A stretch of DNA of 64,000 nucleotides from Sporodiniella umbellata (Eukaryota; Mucoromycota; Mucoromycetes; Mucorales; Rhizopodaceae): NCBI GenBank assembly GCA_025677835.1, contig JAIXMR010000101.1:1-64000 (forward strand), written 5' to 3'. The notes under the pieces are model-generated. The model saw only the letters and a list, made by a program, of their open reading frames with translations, was not told where the DNA came from and searched no databases. This document shows, piece by piece, positions 1 through 12,595 of the stretch. Within the stretch, counting starts at the first letter, position 1, and every line of letters starts with the position of its first letter. The translations under genes and the position numbers were made by a program.

Positions 1-1837
1 AGCTTTAAAATACTTCTGCAACAGAGAGATACCGCTCAAAGATGTTGCGGACACCAACGGCTTACCTACTTCTGCTTCTATTGCTGAGGCATTAGATCGA
101 TGTATGGATGACCTCTTTGTGCCTTATACAGAGGGTGAAAGATATCTTAAGAAAGAGCAAGACTCTTTGCGTCAATTGTTTGGCAATGTAGTTTCAGAGT
201 TTTTGAACATTACCGTAAGGTCAAAACATATTCATATATGCGGAAAAAAACTAATTTGCTTTGTTTTTTGTAAATATATATATATAGCAACAACAAAAAG
301 CGATAGCGGCTCGTAATCAATCTGTTTTGACTAGAAGATTAAATCAAATATCTTCTAATTCCAGTGGTGTAATCTCTCCCTCTGTTGCTTCCCCGTTAAC
401 TAGCGATAGTATTCATCATGATATGCAGGGCCGCGATAAGGAAAATTCTCATTTGGTGATTGTGGATGAGAGTGGGTTTTGTTTATTGACTACCGAAGCT
501 ATTTTAAATATACTTGGTATTCATACGGAGGCCATTGTTCGTTCAGTAGAGTTGGAAGATTCCCCAGAATCGTAAGAAAAAAAAAGTCTTGCTCAAACTC
601 TTATACGGTATTTGTATTTAGTTTGGATTCTTTAAAAAAACTGTTTGGTATATTGATTGATTACATGGGTCAGAAATATCTGGATATTGCTATAGACGAG
701 TAAAAAAAAAGCAAATAAACTATTACTAAAATTCTTTTGTAGAGTGTTGGAGAGCTTGAGCAATAAAAAAGATCAACCTGAAATGTTTTCTCTTTCAGTT
801 GTTAAATCCGCTATTGATATTATGCAGCTTATGCAAAAACACTTCGAGTCAGCTATTGTAAGCCATTAAAAACAAACAAACAATAACAAGTTTTAATTTG
901 TAACAGCTTCCTCTGGTGACGGGTACTCCATCAACACATCGAGACTTACTGGTATTGAAAAATAAGTTTATGGCTAGCTTGGAGCAAAAGATAAACAGGC
1001 TACTTCAAAAAACAGTTGAAGGAGTCGTTTATTGGTTAGGGGAGATATTGGGACGGCAGAAAAAGAATGATTTTAAGCCTAAAGATGAAGAAGTGGCTAT
1101 GATGAGCATGGGTACACAGCCATGTATGCAAAGTATTGAATTCATTACCAAAGTATTTCGATCCGCTGCTCAAGCGCTTCAAGGAAAAAATTTTGAAGCG
1201 TTCCTGAAACATATCGGTAGCGGGTTTCACTCGTAAGTAATGCGAAGACATAATAAATTCGGCCAGAATGGACTATTAAAATGGATCTACTGAACCCTAC
1301 ATATATTAGCATGCTATTAGAACACTTCAAAAAGTTTTTAGTCACACCCACAGGCGGTTTGTTGGTTACAAAGTAAATAGCTGTCAAAATACAAATAGCT
1401 AAAAACTAATCAAATAATACTAAAACTAAAGGGATGTTGCTAAATATCAAGAGCTGATCAAGATGTTTAATATACCATCATTGGATGAAAGGTTTGAGAT
1501 GTTGCGTCAGTTGGGCAACATTTTTGTGGTAAAACCTGAAATTTTGAAATCTATATTATCGGAAGGCTATTTAGCAAGACTAGACCCATCTCTACTCTAT
1601 CCTTATCTGGAAAAACGAACCGACTTCAAACTAGCCAAGCTTGACCGGTTATTGGGCATTTCCATAGGAGACAACGTTGAGCATACAGACGAGGATCACT
1701 CTAGAAAAAACGGCACGAAAGAAAAAACACAGAGAAGGTCTTTGTTTGTAAATGATAATGAGGTACTGAAAGATATCATGAAAAACTATACAAGCAACCG
1801 TGATTTCTTTTCTGCTTTTAATTTATCTCACTTTTAA
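1..1837 (+). CDS. SEC10: Exocyst complex component Sec10, C-terminal part (5' end outside window)
   Basis: Sec10 is a subunit of the exocyst, the complex that tethers secretory vesicles at sites of polarised growth. Exons fit 1..214, 288..571, 622..699, 743..857, 907..1232, 1310..1372 and 1432..1837, with GT-AG introns of 43-77 nt keeping one frame. Recognisable family blocks are GQKYLDIAIDE followed by FSLSVVKSAIDIMQLMQKHF, then PLVTGTPSTHRDLL, then a helical stretch with EGVVYWLGEILGRQK, and the C-terminal FNIPSLDERFEMLRQLGNIF block. The protein ends with a TAA at 1835-1837. The start codon and the N-terminal coiled region lie upstream of the window. Family assignment rests on several spaced conserved blocks, so I am fairly sure; each exon edge is inferred from frame and splice signals. 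Confidence 0.88.
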
Positions 1838-4193
1838 CTTAAAAGTCAACACTATTTGTCACAAAACCAAAGTATATTCGGTTTTTTTTCATGAATATAG
1901 AGACCATATATGTAAACCGTTTTATGTTTTGTGTTTTTGCTTGAGCTATTAGGCTCTTTGAAGCTTTTTAAGGGCTTGCTTTGATTCCTGTCATGTGTGG
2001 TTTGAAAAGTATTGGGACGTTTTAGTGATTTAAGCACAGATGATATATTCCTTATAATTATTATCCTCATTCTTATATAAGTATATACGCAACGCTACAG
2101 GGCATATAATTAGTTTCGTTTTTTGTTTAAAGAGGTCTTGGGCTGATATGTTTCGCCAAGCTAGTATCGGTACAGGAATCCAAAGAAGCGGCTACCCTCA
2201 GATCAGTCTGACATTAATAATCCGGTTCCTTATAGACTTCGGGAATTATATCGCCCTTTGAAGAATATACAAGTCTTTGTATTTCAGTGAGGTGAATGTC
2301 ACCTACTGTCCCCAGTAAACATCGCATTTTTTTCTCTCTGCAGGTATTTGAGATCAAATCGAACCGGTTAATATGACTACTTTTTAACATTGTTTTAAAA
2401 AAGCACTATCTTCAAAACTCCGATACAGATGAAAGAGTGTTCAATGCAACTTTCTGATAACCAAGAAAGATTTGACCCCAGATGCTAAGCTATACGTATA
2501 ACATCCTTTTTTTTTTTTAAAAAAAAAACCATACATATCGCACAGACCTCCTAGCAATATTTCCAATCTCAGAACACCTGCGGTAAAAGAAGACGGTTTT
2601 TTTTGAAAGGATGTATTATTTTTTTAGTAAGTTTAGATTTTTATGCGCATTTTGGCGGGGTAGTAGTTAAAAAACGTATGATCCTGTATAGTACTTTGTT
2701 TTAAATAGGTTGTTATTTAACTTTTGTCTGTATTACGGGGTATAAGCATATATTTTGAACATAAAGAGAAAACTGTACTTCATTCATTAAAGCTGCTTAC
2801 GAGCAAATTTTTTCTACCATCAAAACGACTGAGAGCAGGCATAGCGCCCATTCAACTATAAAATAAGTTTTTACAAAATTTGTATGATCGTACTTGTTTG
2901 CTTTGTATGAAGGAGGATGTACTAAAAAAAAAAAAATTGCATCAAAGAGAAAAATCCTGCTTTCTATCACATAAATAGCTTGGGAACAGGATTGATTATT
3001 TTTGCAATTAACCCGTTAATCAAAACCTACAATCTAAGTGATGGGTTGTATGTACAATACGAAAATCGAAGTATGTTATGGTTAACAAATGGCATAAAAG
3101 GTTTAAATAGTTTTAGTACTCCTGATTCGCTTGACTGTAAATACATTCTTTGAGAAAGTAAAAAAGTTTAATATTTAGTTATCAATCAATGTGAGCGCTT
3201 TTTCTTCTTAAATAAAAACTATTGTCACTTTGGTAATACAAAGCTGCTAATTAACATTGAAGACAATAGGAATGGCATTTAATAAAACAGGCAATTTTGT
3301 ATTAACATACTATACGTCAAAAAAAAAAAAAAGGAGAAATACCAGCTGTTAATGTTCAAGAGATCTTAGAAACAACAGATGTCTTCCTGTGTCTATCAAA
3401 TGTTCTTTAGCTTCTATATTCTCCAGTACAAAGTATTGTGCTTACGCTTTCTGGCACCTGGTAATTTTTATGTTATCGTGTGTATTTTTGTAAAACCGCC
3501 TTCTGTGTGACAAGCGTCAAGATGGTTTGAGAAAAATGTAAAGCAGGTTTTGTTCCAGCTTGTAAACATCTACAGCAAAAAAAAACTTGCGAATTTAAAT
3601 GTATTCACTCTCTCAAAACATCTGTACAAAAATACGATGACTTTGCTGGTTGTATGCCTGTATAGAGTAGCTTGAGAACAAGGATAGGTTCAAAGAAGAT
3701 GTAGTAGTTTTATTTGTGAAACTAATCAAAATGAAACTAAACGCAAAAATCTTTGTTCTAGCTATCAAGAAAGATAAAAAAAGACTAAATAAAACACACC
3801 TCTTTCAGCCTTACAGATCAAAATAATGATCTTTAGCTCAACTCATTTTGGTGCTGTTTTAGTCATGTCAAACGCTTACACCAAGGAGAGTTATCAAATG
3901 TCTTACGGACGACAATTTTTACGTTTTTTTTTTAAAAAGAAAGATAGTAAAACTTCTAGTTATCCTTTCTTTTAGCTCTGTTTCCTAGATAATGCAAAAC
4001 GGTGAAAGAAATTCCACTGTCTTGTCAAAAAATAAGTAAGACCAAATGTTCTCCACACTGATTTCATGCTTTCTTCCAAGAACACATACTAACGGGAAGA
4101 AAGCAAATGTACATAGTTTCAGCTCCTTAATAAAGAACGGTTTTATCCAAAAGCGGTTCCGTGTTTTATAAAGAGAGTAAATAAGAAAACAAC

Positions 4194-4227
<34 letters not shown>

Positions 4228-5218
4228 GGTTTTCCGTCAGACCTATAAATAATGGCTATATTTTGTACTTTTCGAACGATAGTCTTTTTTATTTAATTGT
4301 ATAAATATTTACTCATGTCTGAATATATAAAGCCTTTAAACTTGAAAGGCGGTCAATGGTAAACACAAACTTTTGAAATTAATGATGGCTCACCCCTTTT
4401 TTCTCTTAATAAACATACATAGCTCTTGGTGCGGTAAATACGGCCATAAAAGACCTGCATGTCCACTACTCAAATGGTAATTTCTTCTCGATCAATCTTT
4501 GGTTTATGTATACCCCCCTTCCCCTCTCTCTTATTTCTTTTTTTCTTTTATGCATGTACAAAAGTAGAGCTTCCTATTAGAGTGGGACAAAGCGTCTTTA
4601 CCAAATCAATTGAAAGATGACAGTCCTTAAAAAAATACACACACATGTACACAAATACACAATTTCTGAAATACTTTCCTCGGAATGACCACACATTAAA
4701 AAAGTAAACAATTTTTTTTTTTTACTATCATACATTGTTTCTTTATCAAAAAGAGGTTGTTGATTAAGTGAGAAACATACAATAGACTTGAAAGAGAGCC
4801 CTGGACAATAACTACGGTTCTGTAGCCAGCATATCTTTTGTTTTTATTTATAACCTTGTATACACATGCGATTTTTAGGTCTTCTTTTTTTTTTTTACCA
4901 AGTTTTGTCAAAGAGAATGTTTAAATAAAGGGGTAATAATCTAATGAGCTTTCACACATCCTATACAAATAGAGTCGCGTAATGTGTTTTTATCTCCTGC
5001 AGAAAACTCAGGAGGAGAACTCTATGAATAAAAGCGATCGTCATCTGTTACACAGTTGACATTTTAGCTAGTTTACAAAAAAGGATATAAAGGAGAAGAA
5101 AGCCTAGAAAATAAACGAATAAAAAGCTAACAGTAAAAGTAATTTTAAATTTTTTTTATCTTCTTTTTTTTTTTTTTCGACGCTTTTCTGAAATCTCTGC
5201 ACGTTCGTTTGAAATCCA
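1838..5218. other. Long non-coding interval (3.4 kb)
   Basis: No convincing coding region on either strand; the open frames here are below about 75 codons, low in complexity and without splice partners. It holds many A/T homopolymers, including a T27 run at 4201-4227 and a T12A10 block at 2507-2528. No tRNA or rRNA was recognised. Confidence 0.6.
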
Positions 5219-5703
5219 ATGAAAAAGAAAGAGGAAATTTCTCCTATGCTGTTTAGCAACGAACTATGGCCGCCTAACTACGACAGCCCAACAGTCATCG
5301 ATACAGCGCTGCCGGCAGCGCCAGCGCCTCTATCAAACGCTAATACAACCAATCCGAATATAGCCATTCCGCCTCGTTTGGATCCTAACAAGATTTATCA
5401 TCCCGAATGGGGCGTTATCAAAGAACAAGACTTCCATCCCTTAACTCTCAAACATCAACGTGATTTGGAGGTTCATTTCCAGGCTGGTTCAGCTATTACG
5501 GATTTTTATTTCTGGCAGGCAAACTTAGGAGGTTATTGCATGGCAGATATGGTACAAGGTAAAACGAATTTTTATGCATGCCCCTTCTTATTTTCCACGC
5601 AGCTGTTGTAGTGTCCACTGAAGGAGCATTTGTTCTGGAAAGAAAAATGGTAGAAGGCCAACCTCATCCTGGTAGAAGAAGAAATAGACGTGGTTTGGGA
5701 TAA
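5219..5703 (+). CDS. Small protein with WWE-like domain
   Basis: Two exons, 5219..5558 and 5603..5703, joined by a 44-nt GT-AG intron, give 146 residues. The N-terminal half is Pro/Ala/Asn-rich and looks disordered. Residues about 65-130 form one compact block: it starts PEWGVIKEQDFHPLTLKHQ, passes through a Leu-Glu-Val-His-Phe core and ends at FVLERKM, followed by a basic tail ending RRRNRRGLG. The order W...PLT..LE..F..G...Y..D...G.F...R resembles the core of WWE domains, which bind ADP-ribose or mediate ubiquitin/PARP contacts. That assignment is by eye and weak. The gene is tail to tail with CK2 alpha, 136 nt apart. The start at 5219 follows a long pyrimidine stretch. Confidence 0.6.
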
Positions 5704-5839
5704 TGTTGCATCATGAAGATGAAAGCAAAATAAAATGGGAATGACAGTAGCATAAGTAAAACAGAGTTTGTAGCGAAGTATGCACTTGTATTTCTTTTGC
5801 TTTTTATTATGTCTATTTCTCTCTCTTTCTTTCCTTTCT

Positions 5840-7190
5840 TTATTGCATCATTTGATCTCGAATGGGAGCTAACACGATATGTTTTAGTGTTTGCAGGTTT
5901 TTCAAGAGCGATTTTTTTTTTTACCAAAAAAGGGGTGTTCCATAGCCTCTTTGGCAGTAGGTCTATCCTGGTGGTCGTATTGAAGTAGTTGATTCAACAA
6001 ATCGAACAGCTCTTCTGACATGTATTTTTCGTTTTGTATGTTGATGAAGCGAGTCCATGGTGCAGTATTATAAGTACCCATGATTTTCTGTATATGTGGG
6101 TCCAATTTGAGTTCGTACTTTTTAAGATAAGCATGTAGTTTTTCAGTGCCCAAGACTTTAGCAATCTTCACCAACTGATCATAGTTATCGCTTCCACTGA
6201 AAAAGGGATCTTTGCGGAAAACCTTTTGAAAAGGGAAATGTCAGCATGTAAAATCTGTCATAAAAAGGGTGCTGGCTTACCATACCGGCCAACATACAGC
6301 CGAAACTCCATAGATCTAAGCTATAATCATAATAAAAAAAGTCTACCAGTAACTCGGGTCCTTTAAAACAGCGTGAGGCAACTCTCACGTTGTATTTTTC
6401 TCCTGGGTGATAAAAGTCAGCCAAGCCCCAATCAATTAAACGCAACTATTCTCGCCAAGTAAATAAAAAGAAAAGCTTCAATAGTGTTTTTCAATATACC
6501 TGCTTCTTTGCGTGATCGATCATTACATTGTGTGGTTTTACGTCACGATGCATGATGCCCATTGAATGACAAAAGTCAATTGCCTTCAAAAGCTCATACA
6601 TGTAGTATCGAACGTCCATATCAGTAAAAGTAGGATAGAGCGTTCTAAAGTCCACATTGTTTACGCTCTCAAAAATCAAAGCGGGTACTTTGGACTGCCA
6701 AAGGATGTTATTCACACCTTTCTCTCTTTCCTCATTACTTACTTCAGGGTCGCGCACAATGTCTAGCAAGCCAATCACATTAGGTCCACCTGTGAGGTTT
6801 TGCAAGATTTTGATTTCTCTCTTAATCTTCTTTTTCTTTACAGGTTTCAGTACCTTGATCACGCAATTCTGTTGATTTAGGGCGTTGATGCCTGAGAAGA
6901 CTTCTGAGTATTTTCCTCGACCAATCTTTCTTTTAATCTCGTATATGTCTTGAATTCTAATCTCTTTTTATTAATTTTCAATTTCTAAACCTTTTTTTGT
7001 ATTTTTTTTTTGTTATACACATGTATGTGTGTATGGGCGGGGATGTTAAAATCAATGAGGAAGAGAGGGGAAGGGGAGAGGAAAAGGGTTTCATTTACCC
7101 CCATTTCACTTGAAGTGCTTCATAGTCGTAATAATCCTTAGGACGGTTTGTGTTGGCATAAGGGTATGCCTTTGCTATACTGTCACTCAT
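5840..7190 (-). CDS. CKA1: Casein kinase II catalytic subunit alpha
   Basis: Ser/Thr kinase CK2 alpha, the acidophilic, constitutively active catalytic subunit. Five exons read 7190..7099, 6956..6500, 6445..6281, 6222..5925 and 5868..5840, giving 346 residues, a normal family length. Seen in order: the N-terminal [10 protein letters not shown] block, glycine loop GRGKYSEVF (residues about 43-51), catalytic Lys in [12 protein letters not shown] with the CK2-specific basic cluster, HRDVKPHN catalytic loop, the diagnostic DWG in place of DFG, and [15 protein letters not shown]. The C terminus is short, ending [13 protein letters not shown], and comes from a 29-nt last exon. All splice phases agree. 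The symbol is by analogy with yeast; I cannot tell CKA1 from CKA2 orthology. Confidence 0.93.
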
Positions 7191-7288
7191 CGAATCTATT
7201 TGGAGAGAAGAAACGGTAAAAAAAAAAGCCAAAAAAGATTTTCTTTATTGATTTTCCGATCCTCTTTCTGACTGAGTTATAATTAGCT

Positions 7289-8220
7289 TTATTTTTTAAG
7301 GTTTTGATCCGATGGCTCTTGTTTAGCATTGGACCAATAGTTTGAAGGGTAAAATGATGGGCCATACGAAGGATAATTGGGATTTGGCATATTGCCTGAG
7401 TATCCCGTATACCTTGGATTATATCCAGAGGGCATAGGCGGGTAAGGAGACTGATTAGGCTGTTGAATAGGTGGTACCGGAGAAGAGTGGGGAATGGGTC
7501 GAACCATGGGTTGGGGTGCGCGAGATTGGGGGCTGGGTCTTGCAGGACTGGCAATAGGGGAGTTTTCCTACAGACGTCTTTTAGTGTCTGTCAAAAAACA
7601 AAAACTTTACCTTGGATTCGACTTTCTCTGGTTCCTCTTGCTCTTCCGTTTCGGCCTAGTGAAAGAAATTGGGTTTAGTGGCTAGTAACGTACTTTTGTT
7701 TTTTTGGCATTACTTCAGGGTCGGCTGTATTCAAGCAGGACTGGATAAGATTTTTGCCTTCAGGCTTGGTGACCATAGGCTGTAACTTAGTAGTTGTAAA
7801 AGTATAGACAAGCCCTGTTTCAGAAACAACCAGTAACAGCACTTGGGTACCAGTCAAGGTACTCAACTCATAAGCCTTTTTCATAATGCCCGATTTACGC
7901 TTTGAGAATGTTATGTGTCTCCTATTCTTATCTTCAATGTATTCAATCTTGATCTTTCTTCTACCATTTCTTCGGTTTGGTTTTTCTTCAGGTGTGTCGA
8001 AATCATCGGATTCGTTTATCCTTTAATTTGTAAAAGAAATAAAAAAAGGAAAACAAAAGGCGCGTTAGTTTCCTTATCTTTCTGCCTCGAAAAAGAAAAA
8101 AAGAAGCAACAGCAAGTATAATCTATATGCTTTATCTGATGTTTTCCCTCTTTTTATCTCTTCCCCATATATTGTTTTGTACATCTTTTACGGTTGTATA
8201 TTCAAATTGTTGGCCAGCAT
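7289..8220 (-). CDS. MCM1: MADS-box (SRF/MCM1-type) transcription factor
   Basis: Type I MADS-box DNA-binding factor. Exons 8220..8192, 8020..7690, 7655..7611 and 7567..7289 give 227 residues in a closed frame. The MADS box is complete: GRRKIKIEYIEDKNRRHITF followed by SKRKSGIMKKAYELSTLTG and VLLLVVSETGLVYTF, starting about residue 28. The rest is an acidic Glu-rich linker and a Pro/Tyr/Asn/Gln-rich tail ending QNLKK, typical of an activation region. The first exon (9 codons plus 2 nt) and its 171-nt intron are chosen because they are the only upstream ATG that joins in frame; this start is uncertain. The intron at 7656-7689 is only 34 nt and uses GTTACT as donor; a GTACGT donor 4 nt upstream would shift the frame. 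It is divergent from the URI gene with a 150-nt gap. Confidence 0.85.
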
Positions 8221-8371
8221 GATTAAACACGAATAAGTGGAGAAAACAAAAAAAATAAAAAATAAAAAAAATTGCCAAAAAAAGAAAAGGGGCCAGGTGG
8301 CTTGCGGAATAGTATCTCATTTTGTGCATATGTATATATATATTTGTTTTATTTTTTTAAACAAAAGGAAA

Positions 8372-10253
8372 ATGACAAGCCAGATTAGTTTGTTTAACGA
8401 TCGACTTCAGCAACAGTTAGAAGCGCTTCAGCTGGAATATCAACGTTACAATAGCCAAAGAGCAGATTATGAAGCTCTGAATAATCTTTTGAGTACACTC
8501 CCTGATACGACTACCAAACCTGCTATGGTATTTCTAAATAGAAATAAATCTATTTTAACATTTCTAACTTACCTGAGAAAAGATTCCTATAGGCAAATTG
8601 GCCTTCATGCCAGGAAAAATTATCCATACCAATGAAATCTTGGCTTATTTAGGTGATCAATATTATGCAGAGCGTTCAACTAAACAAGCCATGGAAATCT
8701 TAAGTCGAAAAAAAAAACGTAAGTAATTTTTCTTTCACTATTCATACATTTCTTTTTTCATATGAACTTGAACAGATAGATGTTAGCGAAAAGCTTGGCC
8801 TGTTGAGCAACCAGATTGAGGATTTGAAATCCAAGACCAAGTCTTTATTAGATACAGGCCTACTTTCTGAAGCTCAGGTAACAAACCAGCGTTATTCATA
8901 TCTCCCTTTAACAACTAATATAACTCCCAGTTTAACGAGGAAGGACTGCCAATAATGGAGATTAGAGAGGAATGGCCAGAAGAACCAGAAGAAGCAAAAA
9001 AGGTGGAGATAACAAAGAAAAAGGCTACCGAAACAGCTTTGCCTCCTTCAGTACAACGAGCTCGAGACATGATGGATCGAAAAGCTGACAAAATCGAAGA
9101 AAGTGAAAACAAGGCTTTGTTTGATATGTTAAGAAATCTTGAAAAAGAGGAGCAGGATGAGGAAGGAGAAGAGGAAAGCGAGGCCATTCAATTGCATCAA
9201 GCGCAAAAAAAGCCTTGGCTAAAACAAATCAATCAGTCTAGCGATCAAGAGGAAAACGAGGAAGAAGAAAATGATAGCGATGACGACGATGATGATGATC
9301 GCTATGACCGAGAGTTAGACGATGATATTTTTAACAAATTTGCAGAGGAGGAGGATGATGAAGCCTATCCTTTAGACAATATTGTAGATCAAGACGATTT
9401 CACTTTTCATGACCAAGAAGTGCCTTACGAAAAGAGTACACCTGATGTTATCACTAAACCAAAGTTTAAACAAGAAGAGGGAGTTATAAAGGAGGTTCCA
9501 GAAAAGACTCCCGAATTACCTTTGAAGCAGGCTGTGGTCGAAAAAGTCACCGAGAGCGCATCTATACCAGAAGAGCCAACCTCAAAAAAGAAGATGTCAA
9601 AGTTTAAATTATTAAAGCAAAAAGAAAGAAAAAAAGTGACTTTTCAGTTAGACAAAGATAAACATCCTGAGCCTACTGAAAACGAAAGCTCACAAGTGCC
9701 AATCAAAGAAATAAAATCAGCTCATGACATTGCCCGTACTATACATATGACAGCTCCGATTGTAGACGACTATCCTTCACTCGATGTTGATTCTTCCTCC
9801 TTGTCTGTCGACTTGAATCAGTTAATCAAAGTTGCTAAAGGAGTCCAAGAACCCTTTTATCGACCCAGCGATGGAGCCATGGTGCCTTTGCCTAAGGAAA
9901 ATCTTCCTCAGCAAAACGAGGGTATTATTATTGCCAAGAAGAGCAATATGGACAATAAAATCATGAAAGGATCTGTTATGGAAAGAGAAACAGTCGATGT
10001 AGATCTAGATGAGTTGGAAGAGGATATGGATTTGAGAGAAATTACTACAAGATATCATGAGAGACGACAACAAATGCTCGCATCTACCGGAAGCTTGTCT
10101 TTTGACCAAAAGCCTGAGTTTGAGGTTTTTGATGAAGATTTGCCCTTGCCTAAAAAGCACGAAGAAGAGAAGGTGGAGGAAGAAGAAGAGGAAGTTGTAC
10201 CAAAAAAAATGTCTAGGTTTAAAGCTGCTAGACTTGGTGTAAAAGACTACTAA
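8372..10253 (+). CDS. URI1: URI/Bud27-type unconventional prefoldin, RPB5 interactor
   Basis: URI/Bud27 is a prefoldin-fold cochaperone linked to RNA polymerase assembly and TOR signalling. Exons 8372..8527, 8583..8718, 8780..8877 and 8931..10253 give 570 residues. The N-terminal 120 residues are an alpha-class prefoldin: a coiled-coil starting FNDRLQQQLEALQLEYQRY, the hairpin block GKLAFMPGKIIHTNEILAYL, and a second coil ending KTKSLLDTGLL. The long middle is acidic and disordered with a run of aspartates (coding near 9281-9300). The C terminus ends MSRFKAARLGVKDY, the short conserved motif of DUF3835 in URI proteins, and a second MSKFKLLKQ copy lies mid-protein. It is tail to tail with the PP2A subunit, with 113 nt between stop codons. 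Confidence 0.9.
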
Positions 10254-10366
10254 GAAAAGAATATACAAAGTAAAGTGTACAATAAACTTTTTTTTGGTAT
10301 TCTTATTTAATATAGGTTATACATTGGCCTTTTTTTTTTGTATAAAGGACAAGGCAGTCATGTGTT

Positions 10367-12246
10367 TTATTTTTCTCGGTTTAGTTTGTATTGTTTAGCT
10401 AGTACAGGATCCATATTTTCTAGTATTTTTAGAGTATCTGAAGCAATGAGATGTATGCTACTGTTCCAATGATTGTGAGACTGCATATAAAGAGATTCAA
10501 ATACGATTGGTAGAACCAGATCAATATTGTCCTGTACCATGCTTAATATATAGTCATTGTTCCAAAAGAGAAGAGCCCGCTCTGCTACTTGAAAATGCGT
10601 ACTTGCAATAGACTGTGCTACTTTTTGAAATATAGGCACCATGATTTTCTGAAAATCGATAGGGTCTGAAGTATCTAAAAGATCCTCTAATACCCCTAAA
10701 TATATAACTTGCTTAGTGCTATTCAGCTTTGGCCAGTATCGAATCAAATAGTCTACTATCTACACTGGAAGTGGTAAGTCTTTTCTCTTTTTTTTTTAAA
10801 AAAATAAAACTACATACTCCCTTTGTAAGTGAAGGATCTTTTTCGACAAACTGAATAATACAGTAGGTGAGCTGAGCATTGTAAAGAGGAAGCGATGTGG
10901 GTTTGTAGAGCAACAAGAGTACACGATTTAAAAAAACTCTATGTTCCTCTTTTAAAGGTGTAGCAAAGCCATTAATAATACTTTTTTTCTAATTAGTATT
11001 GAAAATAAATTGTTTTGAACTTTTTGGTTAGATTTTTTCCCCTTTACCTGCCCAATATTTCCAAAAGCTCTGCAATACCGTTGAATTTCTCAGTTTCATA
11101 TACAAACTGAAAAAATATATGGTTGATTGATTTTCTGATAAAGCTTCTTAAACCCAAAAATCTACCATATAGACGATGTAGGATGGTTTTTACAAAATCA
11201 CGTTCTCTAGGGTCGCTGCTATCAAAAAGGCCCAAAAACTAAAATAGAATCAATGTCATGATAGTAGTAAGCAAAAGATACTACCTGAACAACAAAGTTT
11301 GGATCAATATATCTTTTAGCTATGTTTACGTTAAACTCTTTGGATTCTATAAATCTCAGAAAAAACTCATAAACTAACTGAAGATGAGGCCAAGAAGATT
11401 CAAGAACTGGCTCATCTTCTTCGGCTTCGTAGCAACTCTCTTGATCTATCTCACAAGGGGGCAGTGTCCTTAGTAGATTGACAGATACCTAACAACCAAA
11501 AAATTAGCTATGTATGAACTAGCACATTAGATTTTACCATTCGAAATACTTCAGAGTATACTGGCTCTGTAATAGCTCCAGGAGTGGTAGCCACATATTC
11601 GAGCATATCTTGCAAAACCTGCCGTTTTATCTCTTTTTCTTTCAAGTTGGAGTCAGGGTCAGTGAAGTCGAATTTGATTTGAGATAGAATCAGTTTCTGT
11701 ACGAATAAGTCCGTTCTCTTTGACGAAGGAGTTTCTACGATATATTTGTGTTTATAAGCAAAGAAAAGAACTTGTGAATATATGCTGTCCTAACCTTTCA
11801 ACAAAGGCATTTTTTCCAACTCCACTTTCCCATTTGCATGAAATCGAGATGATCTTCGCTTTTTAGGTGACTTTGCTATTGGCCCCATATCTTTGGATTC
11901 ACTTCTCAGCCAAGCAGCGGTACCTGTAGGCTGTTTATGAATGTCTCTCTAAGGGTCAAGTAAGCTGGGCGTAATGCACCTCTTTTTTTTTCTTTTCTTT
12001 TTTTTATACGTGTGCAGTAATAGCTGATTGATCGTCGTCTATCGAGGGCGCTACCACAGGAGTCTTGTTTTGTATGGATGCTTGGGATGGAACAAAAGGT
12101 TTACTTGGCTCTTTGCTTTTTTGTTCAGCCGGATCTTGTTTCGTTTTGTTTCTCAGAAACTAGAGTGTTTGTGTTTTTAAAGAATTAGGAAGCCATTCTT
12201 CTAATCCCTAAGCTCTACTTACAACTACCTTGATGCCTTTGATCAT
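10367..12246 (-). CDS. RTS1: PP2A regulatory subunit B' (B56 family)
   Basis: B56 subunits target protein phosphatase 2A to its substrates. Eight exons read 12246..12223, 12159..12010, 11948..11795, 11734..11538, 11488..11285, 11238..11048, 10980..10818 and 10759..10367, in frame throughout, for 491 residues. Hallmark blocks of the HEAT-like fold are present: [87 protein letters not shown] and [20 protein letters not shown]. The N-terminal 130 residues are a variable basic, disordered stretch that begins MIKGIKVVF, as in Rts1-like proteins. The acceptor at 10981 was chosen over one 8 nt upstream because only it restores LGSIINGFA. The symbol follows the yeast orthologue. Confidence 0.93.
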
Positions 12247-12595
12247 TATAATCGTATATAGAAAACAGAGAAAAAAATAAAGAGACACTGAAAAGTAAAT
12301 AACAAATAAATAAACAAAAAGCCAACAACAACAACAACAACAATAAATACGGATACACACACACACACACACACACACATACATAAATGTAAACATCACT
12401 TAGATCACATGATTTGATTCTTTTTGTCTATGTACACAGGAGGAGTTTGTTTTAAATTTTATGTAATTTATTGCCTACAAAGTAAATAGGCAAAAGAAGA
12501 GGGAAAAGCAAACTCCTCTTTTTTTTTTCCTTTTTTTTTTTCTTATTTTTGCAACTACAATTCTCTTTCCGCGCACTCTTTAAAAGAGAACAATC
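12247..12595. other. Divergent promoter interval with CAA and CA microsatellites
   Basis: The spacer lies between two divergent genes (PP2A B56 and RapGAP). It carries a (CAA)7 tract at about 12323-12343 and a (CA)13 tract at about 12354-12379, then two T-rich runs near 12520-12541. No specific factor site was recognised. Confidence 0.6.
12323..12379. repeat. Adjacent (CAA)n and (CA)n microsatellites
   Basis: A seven-unit CAA repeat is followed, after AT-rich spacing, by about 13 CA units in the spacer between PP2A B56 and the RapGAP gene. Confidence 0.9.

Noticed and set aside
1852..2070. 72-codon minus-strand frame after SEC10
   Set aside because: Lys/Ser/Asn-rich, no motif, overlaps the presumed 3' UTR of SEC10 and has no splice partner.
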